Source of the DNA: Pomacea canaliculata
Lineage: Eukaryota; Mollusca; Gastropoda; Architaenioglossa; Ampullariidae
Reading direction: 5' to 3'
NCBI RefSeq assembly: GCF_003073045.1
Contig: NC_037599.1
Coordinates: 5,530,247 to 5,594,246 of the forward strand
Length of the DNA: 64,000 nucleotides
Shown here: one piece after another, positions 36,569-50,400 of the stretch
Numbering within the stretch: the first letter of the stretch is position 1
Layout of the letters: each line of letters opens with the position of its first letter
Position numbers and translations under genes: made by a program
The notes under the pieces: generated by a model
What the model was told of the DNA's origin: nothing
The model's database searches: none
The model's input: the letters and a program-made list of their open reading frames with translations, nothing else

Positions 36569-38988
36569 ATGAGTCAACTGACCATTGTTATGGCCGCTGC
36601 AATGCTTCCCTGCAGCTGGATGACACCACAAGCAGGACCTGTCTTCACGTACAAGAAAGCCAGCGGACAGACCTTTGCTGACCCGGAAATGACGGTTTCG
36701 GCAAGGTCACGGATCCACTGCGCCATCGCGTGTAGGAAATACCCACACTGCACTGCGTTCGCGTACGACGACCAACGTTCCTCGTGTTTGCTTCGATCTG
36801 CGATGTCGGCGACCTCCGACCCTGCCAAAGGATTATCCCTGTACACAGACGGTGAGTAATGTCCCTTTTGTAGAGTAACTGTTATAATTGTATATTCCTA
36901 GATGGTTTTATATTCTGATGTTGTTGTAGTTTAATACAGTAGTAACTGTAAGATGATAATTTGTGGTTTGAGTGTTTGTATATTTGACACACGCGTACGC
37001 GTGTGCGAACAGACGCCAGAAGTATTTCACACACACTTCTTGTCATTTCTTATTTCGTTTGCTTAGAAATCATCCTTGAAAACATTACAAACTAGTCAGT
37101 AAAATATTTCTGGACACAGCGAGTGCTTACAAGAAGGTTTGTGGTCACTCGTGTCCCATCTGCTTCTTGTCTACTTAGAGTCGCACTGTCCATACACCGC
37201 ACTCAATATCAGTCACGGGTCAGTGACGTTACAGAGGTCACTGTGGTCAGTGGAAGGGAACGTCACCTGTGACAACGACTACTTTCTTCTCCAAAATGTG
37301 ACTCCAGCGGTCACGTGCCTGGCTAATGGCCGCTGGACATCAATCAACGCTGAGTGTGCCAAGCGAGTGTGGAGATACCCTGAGGTAGGAGGGTCCGTCT
37401 GCCTAGAGGGGTCACTGTCAGGTCAGAACGAGACATGTGAAAGAAATATTGACTTTATATTACAAGAGAACAAACAATCACAAGATAAAAGAAAAAATAT
37501 ATCGATAAATATTTTACCTGCAGAAAGCTAATTCATGTAACGGTAGGATGACTTATTGGAATGAAATTGCTTTGTATTGACAACCTCTTTGTTACTCAGA
37601 CGGCAGCATGTCCACATTGGAAATGGAGAGACAGAGACTTCCTTTGTAATCGATCTCATGCATCCATTACACGCATTTACTTTTCTAAAGCTCTTGAGGC
37701 CAACTTTGGCTGAAGCGTTTTGTAAACAATATTTAAAGCAGCTTAACGGATCCGATGTGAGCAGCAATGAGCTTGATGTCATCGGACGACACTCCAGATT
37801 TATTTCAGCACACAATTTAGTGATGATATTCGCATCCCCACTGTAACTAACTGTCGTCCTAACTGGACTTAATTTTTAAGAGCTTGCACGCTGAGAATAA
37901 TGACTACAGACAGGCAGGACACAGTCAAAGTTGTATACCGATGTTCGTAAGTACTTTTTGAATGTATGATAACGATGTACACCTCTGCTCTCCCTGTTTT
38001 CACACAGACGAAGAATTTTTACGGTGTGCATTTTCCTATACCTGGGACAGTCGTCACGGCTGGTCACTGTGTGTCGAGGGTGTTCCTACAAACAACACAG
38101 TGTAATGTTTTCTTTTAATCCATCATATTTCTTAAAATGTTTTTTCTTTGAACGTGGTATTTATGTGCGCTAAGCAGGAATAATTGCCCGGTCTGATTGT
38201 ACTTACTAGCTTTCATAGTAATTGTTCCATATTATCTACCTAGTAAACAAAATCATGACTATAAAATAATAAAGGAATGAATAAATGAATTTGTGATTTG
38301 TCGAAACTTATATAGAACGTAAAATAGTAGAAAAAACTCATTTCAAATAAATTGTTTTCTTGGTTTCAACAGCATACCAATAAATGTATACAGCGGACCA
38401 AACGTTTACCTCCACGTTAAATGGCTGTTAAATGGGGGTTATCTAGGAATCAATGACTGGAAAAATGGATCGTGGGGATCAGAGATAGGTGTGAGGAATC
38501 CTCCATTCCCCTTGACAGTGGGAAAACCCTTCTTCTACAGAATGATCCGTGACCAACTCCACTTCTGTCGGCGTGAGTGCAGCTCAGTGATGGGTGGGTT
38601 GGTTGGTTGGTTGGTTGGTTGGTTGGTTGGTTGGTTTGGTTGGGTTTGGTTTGGTTTGGTTTGGTTTTGGGTTGGTTTTGGGTTGGGCTGGTTGGTTGGT
38701 TTGTGTGAGTTGAGTTTAGTTAGGTCGGGTTGGGTTGGGTGAGTACTTTGGATATTTGGTTTATTAGGATGGCTGGTCGTCAGCGGTCTAGACTCTCAAC
38801 TGCATTTTTCGTGAGTTACCTCGACTGGATGCTGTCAGTGTGATGTGTATTTTCCTCTGCTGCAGATCTACATGAACAACACGTTCTTCTACACATTTAC
38901 TCCACGAATCCTTCCTTCTACTTTTTTTGACATAAACATTGGCGGAGACGTGAACCTGACAAAAGTGGAGGCGTGGTGCAAAGGTTGA
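36569..38988 (+). pseudogene. PAN-sushi-galectin lectin, gene 6 (second subfamily, two single-base frameshifts)
   Basis: Exons are 36569-36851, 37179-37384, 38008-38101, 38373-38572 and 38866-38988. The PAN exon differs from gene 5 by only a few residues. Exon 3 is one base short: a G-run at about 38058 reads ACGGCT where gene 5 has ACGGGCT. This frame enters exon 4 and stops at TAA within a few codons. Exon 4 carries an independent one-base insertion near 38545 (GATCCG against GACCG). Otherwise every exon is open in the expected frame, including exon 5 (WCKG then stop). As for gene 2, a young pseudogene and an assembly error look the same from sequence alone. Confidence 0.8.
38593..38745. 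repeat. GGTT-rich simple repeat in intron 4 of lectin gene 6
   Basis: Runs of TTGG and GGTTT follow the exon 4 donor by about 20 bases. Gene 5 has a shorter, less regular GGTT tract at about 31596-31680, so the repeat expanded independently in the two introns. Confidence 0.85.
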
Positions 38989-40478
38989 CCCCAAGCAACT
39001 GAGTTTTGTGAGGACTATCTGGTGTGGCGGCAACAGTTTGTTCAGCTGCTGGGTAGTGATAACTGCTAGCAAAAACAAAAAACTTCTGGTTAATATCAGG
39101 TACCAAACAACAACAGGGTCATGTTTAGCAGCACTGCTGTTACATTCCGGTTATTTATTTGTGAAATGCTCCGGGACTATTTTTGTTTTATTTTCCTACA
39201 GAGTTGCCGTTAGACTTAAAAAAAAATTTATTCACGTACGCACAGTTTGTTTGTTTGTGTTTTATGCCGTGCTAGCAACTATGGCTACATAAAGGCAAAA
39301 AGGAGTTGTAACTTTAAAGGTTTTGAAATACGCACGCACACATTCTCTTAATTAATCTCTCTCTCTCTCTCTCACACATACACAAAATAAAACACAAAAC
39401 CTCGTTGCCAGCAGATTTGATAAACTTTACAACATTATTTATTCTGAATGTTTGCAATATACACTTTAGCCATTCAGTGCAGCTGTCACCCACCTCTAAA
39501 AGATTGGTTTGTAGACTACAGTGTAGACAATGTCTTCATTAACTCCTTCCCGACCTAACTACTTTATTTCCTGTAACAATTTTTTAATTGGATTTTTATG
39601 TACATGCCCTCCTTACCCTGCTAGCTCTCTGTTTCTTATTTTTGTAGTACTTGATTTCGAGGGATAAATTGTATTGAAAGAACGTTTAAGCTCGTTAACA
39701 AATTAATTGTTGTATATTCACAATAATGCTTTTCTTGGTGTTCTAAAAGTATATTTAAAGCACTTAGCTTGATTACCGTGAAACTGTACATTATGCAACA
39801 TTGTTTAATATTGTAACTGACATTATCAGCCATAGTAAGATAATCACACTCACTATGCCCTAAAGTATAAAAATGTCGTTTTGAGTTAATTGTGGGAACA
39901 TGTTCGTGTTGTACATTATGTAGTATGTGCCGAAGCTCAGACTGATACTCAGTGTTGTTTACCAACACGATGGTCAGCTTAAACAACAGCGCATGTGCAA
40001 AGAGCCAGAGATCATCATTCAAAAGACATTTGGTATCCTGCTTATAGCTACACTTGATCTCCACAAAGTAGATTGTAATCTTATTTTATTTATCAACCAG
40101 CCTTATCATAAAAGCACTATTTAAGTAGTTGTGAAGATGAAGCTTATCTGTGTTTAGAATAAACAAGTCGTTTTAAAGACTTCAGATTTCCTCCCTAGTT
40201 ATTGTCTTATGTAAATAACTACGGTCACGTCAACACGTCAACAATACAACAGAAAAATATACACACGTCTACCATCGTATTGTAGCAGAAGTGTGGTTTC
40301 CTGATCACCTGTCAGTCTGGTTGATTGTTCTTTCCATTATCAAAGACAAGAGTTGACATAAAGTGTAGCTTACACGAAACTAAAGACAAAGTAAGATGTC
40401 TGACATCAAAACACTTTTGTTCTCTGGTCATAAACATTTGTTAGAGGTTTTTTTGTTTGTTTGACCAGGCAGTATTAC

Positions 40479-40640
40479 CTCCGGGTATCTCCAGACTATC
40501 TTCAAACATCGGAGGTCACTCCACTTCCCATCAGCCACACACGTGACCTGCGGTGTAGACGGGAAGTAGTCGCCATGACACGTGACCTCTGCTTGCACGC
40601 TCCACAGAGACCGCTGGATGGTCACTGCTCCAACAATCAT
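40479..40640 (-). pseudogene. Isolated inverted sushi-exon relic of the lectin family
   Basis: Read on the minus strand this is a truncated, diverged copy of lectin exon 2. It contains AVTIQRSLWSV, then EVTCHGDYF, QVTCVADGKW and IVWRYPE, followed by a GTAATA donor. These match the conserved core and splice position of the six plus-strand genes. The first part of the exon, with the first Cys and NISHGS, is missing or replaced, with an in-frame stop just upstream. I found no PAN or galectin exons near it on the same strand. It is the only lectin fragment in reverse orientation and is older than the array copies. Confidence 0.75.
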
Positions 40641-41202
40641 TTAAATGCAAATTTCCTTCGACTCTGACCGCTTTGTTACACACACTTCACGCTTTCCTGT
40701 CTTTCATGCCCAAGTCAAAGCTTGTTTATAATCACATCCATGTTTAATGTAGTCAGGCTGCTTGTGAGTGCGTTCCCCGTATGTCAGCTTGTAAAAGTTG
40801 TTTTTCTTGAGGCTTGCCATTAGTACTAGTGACAGACATTAGCAACCGTCACGGACCGCTGACAGTGGGAGAAGCAAGTTGCAGAACTAACCACAATGAT
40901 TTATGAAAACAAAAATATAGCTTCCGAAGAACATCGATACAGTTGCATTGTGTGCTGGCCACAAGTCCAGATCTTTCATTGCCGATCCACGAGAGTGGCT
41001 AACCCTCAAAGAAAACAAATTTTAAATAAGGTAGTGAGGTGCGGGGATTGTTTAGATGACCGGGTGAATTCAATGATATGATACATGAATATATTTGTGC
41101 AATTATTATGATACATTATTACCATGCACACAAACACATGCACAAAGTGGAACCCCGATTTCTTCGACAGGGAGGTTTTCTCAGGCAATTAAAACATCCC
41201 CG

Positions 41203-41418
41203 TAGTCATAGTAAGACTGCTAGACACTGTAGTCATAGCAAGACTGCTAGACCCTGTAGTCATAGCAAGACTGCTAGACAGTGTAGTCATAGCAAGACTG
41301 ATAGACAGTGTAGTCATAGTAAGACGGATAGACACTGTAGTCATAGTAAGACTGATAGACACTGTAGTCATAGTAAGACTGATAGACACTGTAGTCATAG
41401 CAAGACTGATAGACACTG
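41203..41418. repeat. 27-bp minisatellite, eight copies
   Basis: The unit TAGTCATAGCAAGACTGCTA plus GACACTG is repeated eight times with few changes. Because 27 is a multiple of three, both strands stay open and produce an apparent nine-residue peptide repeat (SHSKTDRHC on the plus strand). I treat it as non-coding. Confidence 0.9.
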
Positions 41419-44400
41419 TAGTAGTTCACAGGGAAGGGAAGGGTATTCTAGTATTATAGCTACAGACAATAATACCAGCAACATTGATGCTTTGAGGTCT
41501 GTGCATTCCTATTAACCAAGTATCTTAGGAAGTCGCCAAATTATGAATTACAACAATCCAACCTCGACAGCACAAACTTTCCAACAAATCTGTGTGCATG
41601 CCTGTCTGCATGTGTTCATAGTGTGTGTGTGTGAAAGAGAGAGAGAAAAAGAGTTCATCTGTAAGCCTGTCTGTCATTGCTTTCCATTTCTGCTTGTCGT
41701 TTACTTTTCCTTTAACTTCATGCATCAATTGAATTATCCTCTAAAAAAAGTAAAACTAAATATAAAACAAAACCGGGACAGACACTGGACTGTGTTTCTC
41801 GAGAACAAAGACGCGCTGAGTCAACGGCGAGGAGACAGCCCGGAAGTGATGCAACAGGAACAGAGCCCCAGAGTGTCAACCAGACAATGTTATTGAATCC
41901 TTGTCCCTTGTCCCTTGTCCTTCTCTCTATCTGCCGTGCGTGTTTGGGGAGCCCTCCAGACACTCCCTCCTACTGCGGCTCTCTTCTGAATTTGCCGCGT
42001 GTTGATATGTGTCCTGGCTGTTAGCTGTGTGGGCTTGTTGTGTGGGCTGTTGTGTGCCAGTTGGCAGCCCCTTGTCACCAACATTTCCTGTATAACGAAC
42101 AATCTTTGTGTGGGGGATTGAACAGAAGGAGGTTCAAATAACTGAACTAGTAAATTTCGATGTTACTTGATAACTTTGTCGGACACTTGCGTCATCGGTT
42201 AGCGCTTGACCATAATTTATGTCTATATTTTGTGGTATAAAAATATTTTAAAATACAGTAATATATAGTCACTCATTTGTAACAATTTGCTTTGATAAGA
42301 AGGCTACTTTCTGGCTCTTGAAACTTCACATTTAACACTTGGCCTAGACGGCAACAACATTGCCAACAGCAGCTCATAACTGAAGGGATGGAGTAGACAC
42401 AAACAACAACTGAGCGAGAAGAAACCTTAAGTTTAAGGAAAGGCTAAAAGTATTGTAAGAGGCAACAGGTGAAGAGATTTAAGATGTGTGTGACATGGAG
42501 TATGTGATAAAAAAAATAATAATAAAAAACAACAACGAATGTCCTTCAGTTCAGTTTAAAGCACTCAGATAGCCCAATATTTTCAAATTATAAAAATATT
42601 CAAATAAATTTAAGTGTTCCAATAAACAACATTCGTTTCTTCGAGTCTAATTTTGGTGTGGGTGTTTTTGCCATAAATACAATTATTATAAATCCTCTTG
42701 TTCAAAAGGTCAAACGAAACTTCATCTTGCGAAACTTAATCATGAACTTCAAAAAATAAGAGACAATTGGAGATGAGTTTGTGAAAGAAAGCTGTACAGC
42801 ATCCTACTGCGTTTCTCTTTTTCTGACAGGTGTACGAGCAACAGTCTCCCTCTAATTTCATTTTTCTCTCTCCCTTCCTTCTTACAGTGGAGGTAGCAGC
42901 TGAAGTCCAAGCACCCCACCCATCTCCCTTTTCCTCCCGCGTTTATTTCCCAGCCAAACCTAAAATGTGTCCAAACAAACGGAAACAAACTGGAAACTCA
43001 AAGACAAGAGAGACCTGCTCGGCAACTGTAATTAGCTGCTGGGGGCAAAGCAAGCAAGAGTTGCCACAAATAGCTGCAGGCGGTCTGCAAGTCGGGTCTG
43101 GCAGGCATCCGAAATTTTCCACGTTTCTGCGTTTTTGTTTGAGCCAAGCATGTTCCTGGGTTTAAACAAATGACTCGTGTTGCTGACTCCCAGTTTCCAC
43201 GTTCGCGCGCCACCTGGTGTCAGATCAAAAACAACATGTAACTGACTGAGCATGCGCCGTGAAGGGATGGAGGAGGAAGAGAATGGGGAATGTTGGGGAG
43301 GAGGAAAATGTGAAGGAGCACCTTCCAAAACGGACGCCCTATTAGTGAGCGGTTGGCACGTTTGTTAGGTTTTACTGGGCAGCACACAGCAGCAGCCGCC
43401 CCCGCCGCCATCCATGTCCACTGACCTCTGACCTCGCCGTTCTGGCGGTGCATGTAGTGCGACCGTCGCAACGCCGTCTTGCCACATTTCACACGACATT
43501 TCTGATTTGGCACCAATCCCTGCTTTAAATGAACGGCGTGCCCCTTTTTTTTTCTTGTTTTATTTTGAAAGCATTTTAAAGGGCATAGAGTTCTGTCCAA
43601 AAGTCTTGTATTTCTTGTTATTATTATTTTTCTTATTTTGTTCAGAAAAGATGACAGAGAAAGCGAAATACACTGCATACTCTTAATGAACCCATTGATT
43701 CGTTCTTCAAAACTGTTCCTTCGTAGTGATTGGCAAGGAGTGCTTTGGAATACCCCAGATGTTTACTTGTTCTAAAGAGCTAGGGTCATATGGAGAATGG
43801 GGGACTGAAGGGAGCACAGAACAGTTTCTTATCGTTGTTTGATGTCGTATCTTACATTGAATCGACATCATATTTTCTGCAGAACCTTTGACCTGTGGCG
43901 CAAACAGTGTCACAAGAGTGCACGAGACGTGTACCGAGGCTCTCGTAAAGGTTCGGAGGGCGCTGCAGGCTTGGTCTAGAGTCCACGAAACACTCTGCAA
44001 GCACTTAAGTAACACGCCAAAGGGCAGCACACGCGCACAAGCCTGAAAATTCTCTTCTTCCAACATGCTGACCCTCGTGTAGTTAATAACAGCACAAATG
44101 CAGAACCAGACCCCCCCCCACACACACACACCACTCTCGAACACATGTTTCACAGGAATGTAGAAACCTACAGACCTAAAACACTTTCCTACTCGCATAT
44201 ACGTATTTTCTTATTGTAATGTATAGTTTATCTATCTTTCTTTTTCAAGCACACTCGCTAACACATCGACAATCACGCATGAAGACCAATTTCCCCTTCA
44301 TCCCTCCAACATTTGGTGAGCAGACACGGCGAACGCACATACAGACTAAAGCAGTACTACAAAGATAATTTACTATGAAAAATAATTATCAAAAGCTCTC

Positions 44401-47400
44401 TCTTCTTTGATTTTTTTTTTACCTTTCTCTCACTTTCATGCTCTCCTTGTTCTCACACTTTGCACACACACACAAATCCAGAACACTCAGATCTTCTCTA
44501 CTTCAGATTGAAACACACAGACACAAATTAAGATACATTCACACCTGCAATCCCAAAAGACATGTCCTACAACTGACGGGTACCTCCCTCCTCTCTCTCT
44601 CTTATTTCTGTTGTTCTGCCTCTATGAGTATTACACTGTGTACCTTTATTCCGGTGTTTGCGGCTGCCTTTGGAAAGGGAAGAGAGAAGGAGAAGGCGAC
44701 AAACAAGCAAACAAGGAAGGACGCGAGGAGGAAGCCTGGCCAAAGGTGTTGGAGGATGAAAGAACATCCCTACTTCCGGCCGAGGGCTGAGCCCGCTGAG
44801 TGGCGCCACTGGGGCAGTCGTCGACGTGATCTAATCATCACCAGCCTCGTTGTGGTCAGCTGAGTCGCTAAACTTCGTTGTGTACAGGGATTTGTTGGCG
44901 CTAGTGTGATACAAATACGTGATGTAAAGACTACAGTTTCCACAAGATGATAGTTATGGCAATACTTATGCATCTCGAGAACAAAAGGAGGTTGTCTGAT
45001 CTTGAGAGTTGTTATTCAAGGCGATTTTTTTGTTTAAGTAGCATATGGCACAATAGTAGACTTCTAGATGTATTTTATTTATGTTAACTTAAATTATACC
45101 ATGATCCTATAACTCTCATGCACACACTTCTATCCTATCATCATAAAATCGTAGCGGAGTGATGCTCTTTATTAAAGCCATTTTGATTTTTTAAAATTAA
45201 ACTTATTATCGCGATTGGAATAGAAATGATAGAGGTCCATTCAAAAAGAGAAAGGAGTTATAAAAAGTTCAGGAGCTTTCAACTGAAGAATTTCGATGTT
45301 TCTTTTGATTCTGCTTTATGCCATGTCTCGTCCCAATATCATAATCCCACTTCCTTCAGAGCGCTCTGCAAGCCGTCCTCCTTGTGACGAACGTTGGACA
45401 AAAACCGCCGGCTTTTTTCAGGAAACTAAAACATTCCCATCGGGCACTGTCAATAGGAAGTTGCGCACTAACCTTGTTCAGCCAAGGTCAAGGCTGTGTG
45501 TTCTGGGAAGACCCTTGGAGACGTGAACTAACGCTGCCTCCACCTCCATGACCTCAGGCTTGTGAGGAATCTGCCGCCTGCCTTGCCGACCGCTTGACGA
45601 GGATCAGGAGACGAGCGTCGATGGCCTCTGAAAGCTTGAGATTGAGGCAAAGCTGCGCGCGCATCCCGTGACGTGGGAAGATGATCCGTCGCTAGGTGTT
45701 GTTAGAGGTTTAAAACGAGAAAAGTGATGTAGAATATCGCTGTCATTGAATATCACATAAGATACAGGTTTGGCCGAAGATGTCCAATCAGACATGAAGA
45801 TGAAATATTGGCTCTGATCGCGGAAAGTTTGTGTCGAAGAATGGTAATAGAGGGTTAGGCTGGTCTCCCTTTGGTAATTAGGAAAATTTAGGTAATCATG
45901 ATTAAAGGACATGTTTTTTTTTCTGGAATTGTTTCGTTAGTTAGCTAGTTTGAGAATTACACAAAAACTGCTACATGCACGAGAATGAGAGAGAGAGGAG
46001 TGTGTGTGATGCAGACTAAGAGGAACTAACCCCTATTTACTGCGCGAAAAGAAATTGGCTTTTATGCGTAAATATACAACAAAACCATTGCATTTCATCG
46101 TATATTTATGCCAGAAAAATATTGTTTACTTTTAATCGTGGTAAAATATTACACTTTTCGCAGGAGGTGTTTAAATGCTGACCTGAAGCCATGAATAATG
46201 AATTCGCATTCAGAGGAAATGTTATAAAAGGTTTGAGTGCATCCTTACTGCGATGTGACTCGACATGAAGTGCGGACAACAGCAATGATAACAAACACGA
46301 GAGGGTCAAACGCAGGTGAGAGCACAAAAGGTTCGTTCTGCACATGATTGATTTTGTTGTTTTTAGCTGAGCGGTCCTTGTTAATCAGAAGTGTTTTACT
46401 CCTTTCCATCCAATTAAGTTTTGTTATGTAAAAATTTCTGTTAAGTACAACGAGTTGAACAAACGTGTTTGTTTGTGGCTGTGAGTGATGGGACACTTTT
46501 GCAATGTGTGTGTGTGTGTCTAAAAGACTATAAAAGAATTAATTGTGCATTGAATCTGGCATCGTGTATGGGTTTTCAAAATGACCAAAGTGAACTAAAC
46601 CCCGAGGACGTTTTAATGAGAAGAAAAGAATTTTTTTCACTTCTTTAAAACATAAACTGCACTTGTTTCTTATGTACCTGTGTAAAGACAATGATGTTAC
46701 ACTCAACTCCTGATGAGCCCCGTATCCATTTAAACAGCACTTTTCCTCTCCTCTTGAGGTATATATAAATGTAGGCTCGTAAATAATCACGACAAACCTC
46801 TCTTTCTCATAAAGGACCACACACACAATGTGATTTCATTTGTACATCAGCCTGATGCTACTATCACAAATCTACTCCATTCCAAACGGACTGTAAAATG
46901 TTGACAATTGTTAATACCTTTTATGTTCCGCAGTCACCTTCCTCCGTCCGTCCCACCATCTATTGTCTGTCCCATGTTATCTGATGACAAAACACACAGA
47001 CAGAGATAAACTGTAAAAAGAGTGTGAGCTCGGAAGACAAGAAAGCTGAGAGCTCCAGATACACCTACCTGCAGACTACTATACAGTGCTAGTTGCAGAC
47101 ATAGTTTCAGGTACTGACAAGGTGTACAGTACTAAGTACACGGACTGACATGTAAGTTTGCACGTCACGTCTCGATCTCTTCCTCCTCATGCGTGACGTC
47201 ACGCTCACCATCCTTTCTGCACGCGCATACCATTGGCCACATGTCACATAACCCGGTCCACAAGTCACAAGCCGCTGTCTAACCGTGACATTAACACTGT
47301 CCACACGTCACACCCACACGTCACTTCCTCTCACGCAGCACTAATAGCCATCGAGTAGCCGGCTAACAAGGACGCTGTGGAACAGGGAGTGGATTTTACT

Positions 47401-50400
47401 ACGGAGCAGAAAGATCTCCCTGTTTAGAACGTGTATGTCCTCACTCTTTCTGCCAATATATTATGACATTTTTATTGCGAACTCGCAAGAACAGGAAGCC
47501 GTGTGGCACTTACACTACATTTTATGTGTATTGTGCGTGGCCTCGTGCTTCCTTTGGCTTCAAACTGCGCACCTACCTTGTGCGAGGTCGAAGATCTTAA
47601 CAGTTCTAAGTCGCCACACAGCCATTATCATCTTCAAGCAGATATCAGACGACTGGTGTAGCCGTTATTACTCGATCTTGCCATATCGCCATGATCATCA
47701 GTTGTTTGTTTGTTGTTGTTTTTTTGTGACACAAATCAATAATATTTGCGACATAGTTCTACAACATTTTTTATCAGTATCGACTCCATCTTGTCCGGAA
47801 TTCACAGTAAGATAGAAAGAGTAATATCAATTTAAACTTTTAATTTTGACGCAATTCTAATTAACTTTTAACTGATTTTAATAATTAATTATAATAATTC
47901 ACTGATTCATGGTTAATGGAGGTCCCAGGTCTCTGCACCGCTGTAGACGATAAGCACACTTTTCATTTTTTGGTAAATAATGGGATCGTGAAGTGTGTTC
48001 ACTCTCAATGAGTGACGTCAGCTTGCTTGACGCCTTCCGCTAACGTGAAGCCGACCTCTTGCAGACCGGAAGCCATTTAGCGAGAGACGAGAGTGGTCAC
48101 TCCTACACGGCCACCTCGCGTGCAATCAGGACAGATACACGGCGTCATATCCGGTCGTGAATGGCGCACAACGAGGACGAATGAAAAGTAGGCTAGGTCT
48201 TTTCCGCGATGAAGTCTCAGATTTTACTAGAAAACGACGCTTGTGGCGTCTGAGCTTTATCGTGATTATTATTTTTCTTTCTTCATTTTCAGAAGATGAA
48301 ACTCAAATGAACGTTCCGTGCAGATTGATGACTGATGTGATGAAGACCAGCGATGTAAGGACCATCACTCTTTGTAAACAAACTATTTACAGTTCAGTCG
48401 TACACATAGTTAAAGAACCATGTTTACTTAGAAGATGAATAAAAAACTGTGAACTCTTAGCTAGCGGGCCTACGATCTGTGCATCTGATGAAGCTCAGCG
48501 AGGGAAAGAAACCACTTGCACGCGCTCCTTCACACTATCATACTTGGCCCCGTATCAGCAGACATTGATAAGACTTGGGAGAAGTTCAACTACAATCCCC
48601 TTGACTTTTTTACTGGCTCACTTCCATGTATTTTTAGTCTCGGAGAAATGTTTTTCGTTCTTACTGCTGACGGTTGCAGAGATAACTCTATTCGCGGAAT
48701 GAAGAGTAAATGGTGCCACAGAAATGGGGCGAGAAAGATCTCGAAGAAGAAGGAGAGTAAAAGAAAGAAAATGGAAAAGAAACCCTCAAAAGACAGACCG
48801 ATGGGAAGAAAAAATAATGTCCACCCTAACAATTTTCTCTAATCTCATCCCACTCTTGAGGTCCTATCAAGGAATTTCTCTCTTCTTACTTTCTCTGCTG
48901 TTAGGGTTTGAGCAACATCAACTTTCAGCCCTTCACCTGCTTCATCCACCGGCCCACAATTCCACAGGTTTTTTGTTCAAAGGAGTTCTTGATCCCAGCT
49001 TCCGCTTTTAATCGGATATAAATCCCAGAATGCCTCCGGAGTTTGTTGCCGGTCTAAAAATAGCCAGGGCTAGGGGCGTGCCAAGCGGCCAAATCTTTGT
49101 GTAGCACAAGGGAGCTAACTAGGATACATTGGGAATGGAGACAACAGGAGAGGTAAAGGACTTCTCTGTCCAACCTCCGCCCATGGGGTTAAACTCGAAC
49201 AAACTTGAAGGTGTGAAAGGACTGCGTGCTATTTCTTCGTAAATAGTGAGAACCAGCGGACAGTAAACACCGGAATAAATCGACTTCAATGTCTAACACG
49301 CACACACAAAATACCTTAAGTATAAATAGAATTAAACCAAGATGCATAGAAAAGCTTTGCACATGTAGGGTTAATTCAACACTCATTGAGCATTAACTTT
49401 TGCCCACAGCCATTAAAGTCTTCTTTTTCAAAGTTTACCTGCTCAGTGATATTTATAGCTCGTAACGCGGCGATAGCTAACTCATTACAGGTAATAACAA
49501 TCAAACATTTTTTTAAAATCCCAGTTATTGGACAAGCAATTGATATTCTTCAAGCTGCCTCAACAACCTTGAACTGTCTGGAACCGTAAAAAGCAGTTAC
49601 AAAAATACGTTTGAAAAATTTGCAAGTCAAGCAGTAAACAGCTTTGAGAAATGACATTTTTGTGGAACTGGTCACAGCATCTTTATGAGCCTAGGGATTA
49701 ATTTCTCTGAAGTCGAGTGATGTACGCTACACGATGCTCGCATATTTCAAGTCGGTGGGTGTCTAGAAATACAAATGAGGCTAGAAATACAGGACATCAC
49801 TGATGCTTTCGCCGCTTGTTACAAATGTCTCGTTACATCACAACAGGCTTGCCGAGCTTGTTGACAACGTGTTGCTACAACTCCTTCTCTTCTTTAACAT
49901 TGTAACTAATATGTATTGAGAGATGTATACAAAGTTGAGGGCTGCTCAATTCAACTCATTTTTCGTGAACGCGATTTGTAGGTTACGAGTCTTGGCAGAG
50001 CTCTGCGTGTGACGTCATCGTTTGTCGAGCCTTGGCGAGTTCCTCCCTCTGTTTGTTTTCTGTTCATCGCGTCCAGCGCTTTTTTAAACTTTCTTTGTTT
50101 GTTTGTTTTGCTTTTTTGTTCTTACTTCTTCCTTTCAAGTGATTTTTTTATTCATTCCTTTAACCCTTTCTTTCTTTAGTTTTTTTTTTCTCTTTTTCTG
50201 TGCTTTTTCGAATCCTTCATATCTTTATTCATTTATTGACCGAAGCTGCTCCACTATATCCTGACCACCTTTTACAGTAGAATACCTTTGAAAGTATAGT
50301 TATTTATCTTGCAGAAAAAGTTAGGGATTTCTTATGGAGCATACATTTTGTTAGTCTCTAAATCCTTTTTGATTTCTTTTTCAATTGTCATTGTCCGCAT

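Noticed and set aside
39636-40064. 142-codon open frame on the minus strand
   Set aside because: AT-rich, no recognisable domain, no paired splice sites, and no second copy in the repeat units to show selection.
41203-41418. CRISPR array
   Set aside because: Direct tandem 27-bp repeats without spacers in an intron-bearing animal genome; it is a minisatellite.
43220-44198. Two minus-strand open frames of 152 and 163 codons
   Set aside because: Low-complexity and basic stretches, no motifs, no conserved start context and no homology that I recognise; length is compatible with chance in GC-richer DNA.
44438-44863. 141-codon plus-strand frame
   Set aside because: Composition follows CA- and TC-rich tracts; no domain and no splice support.
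48157-48438. 93-codon plus-strand frame near CRE and ETS-like sites
   Set aside because: Tempting as a first exon, but the peptide is unrecognisable and the intron-like TTTTCAG inside gives no consistent frame.
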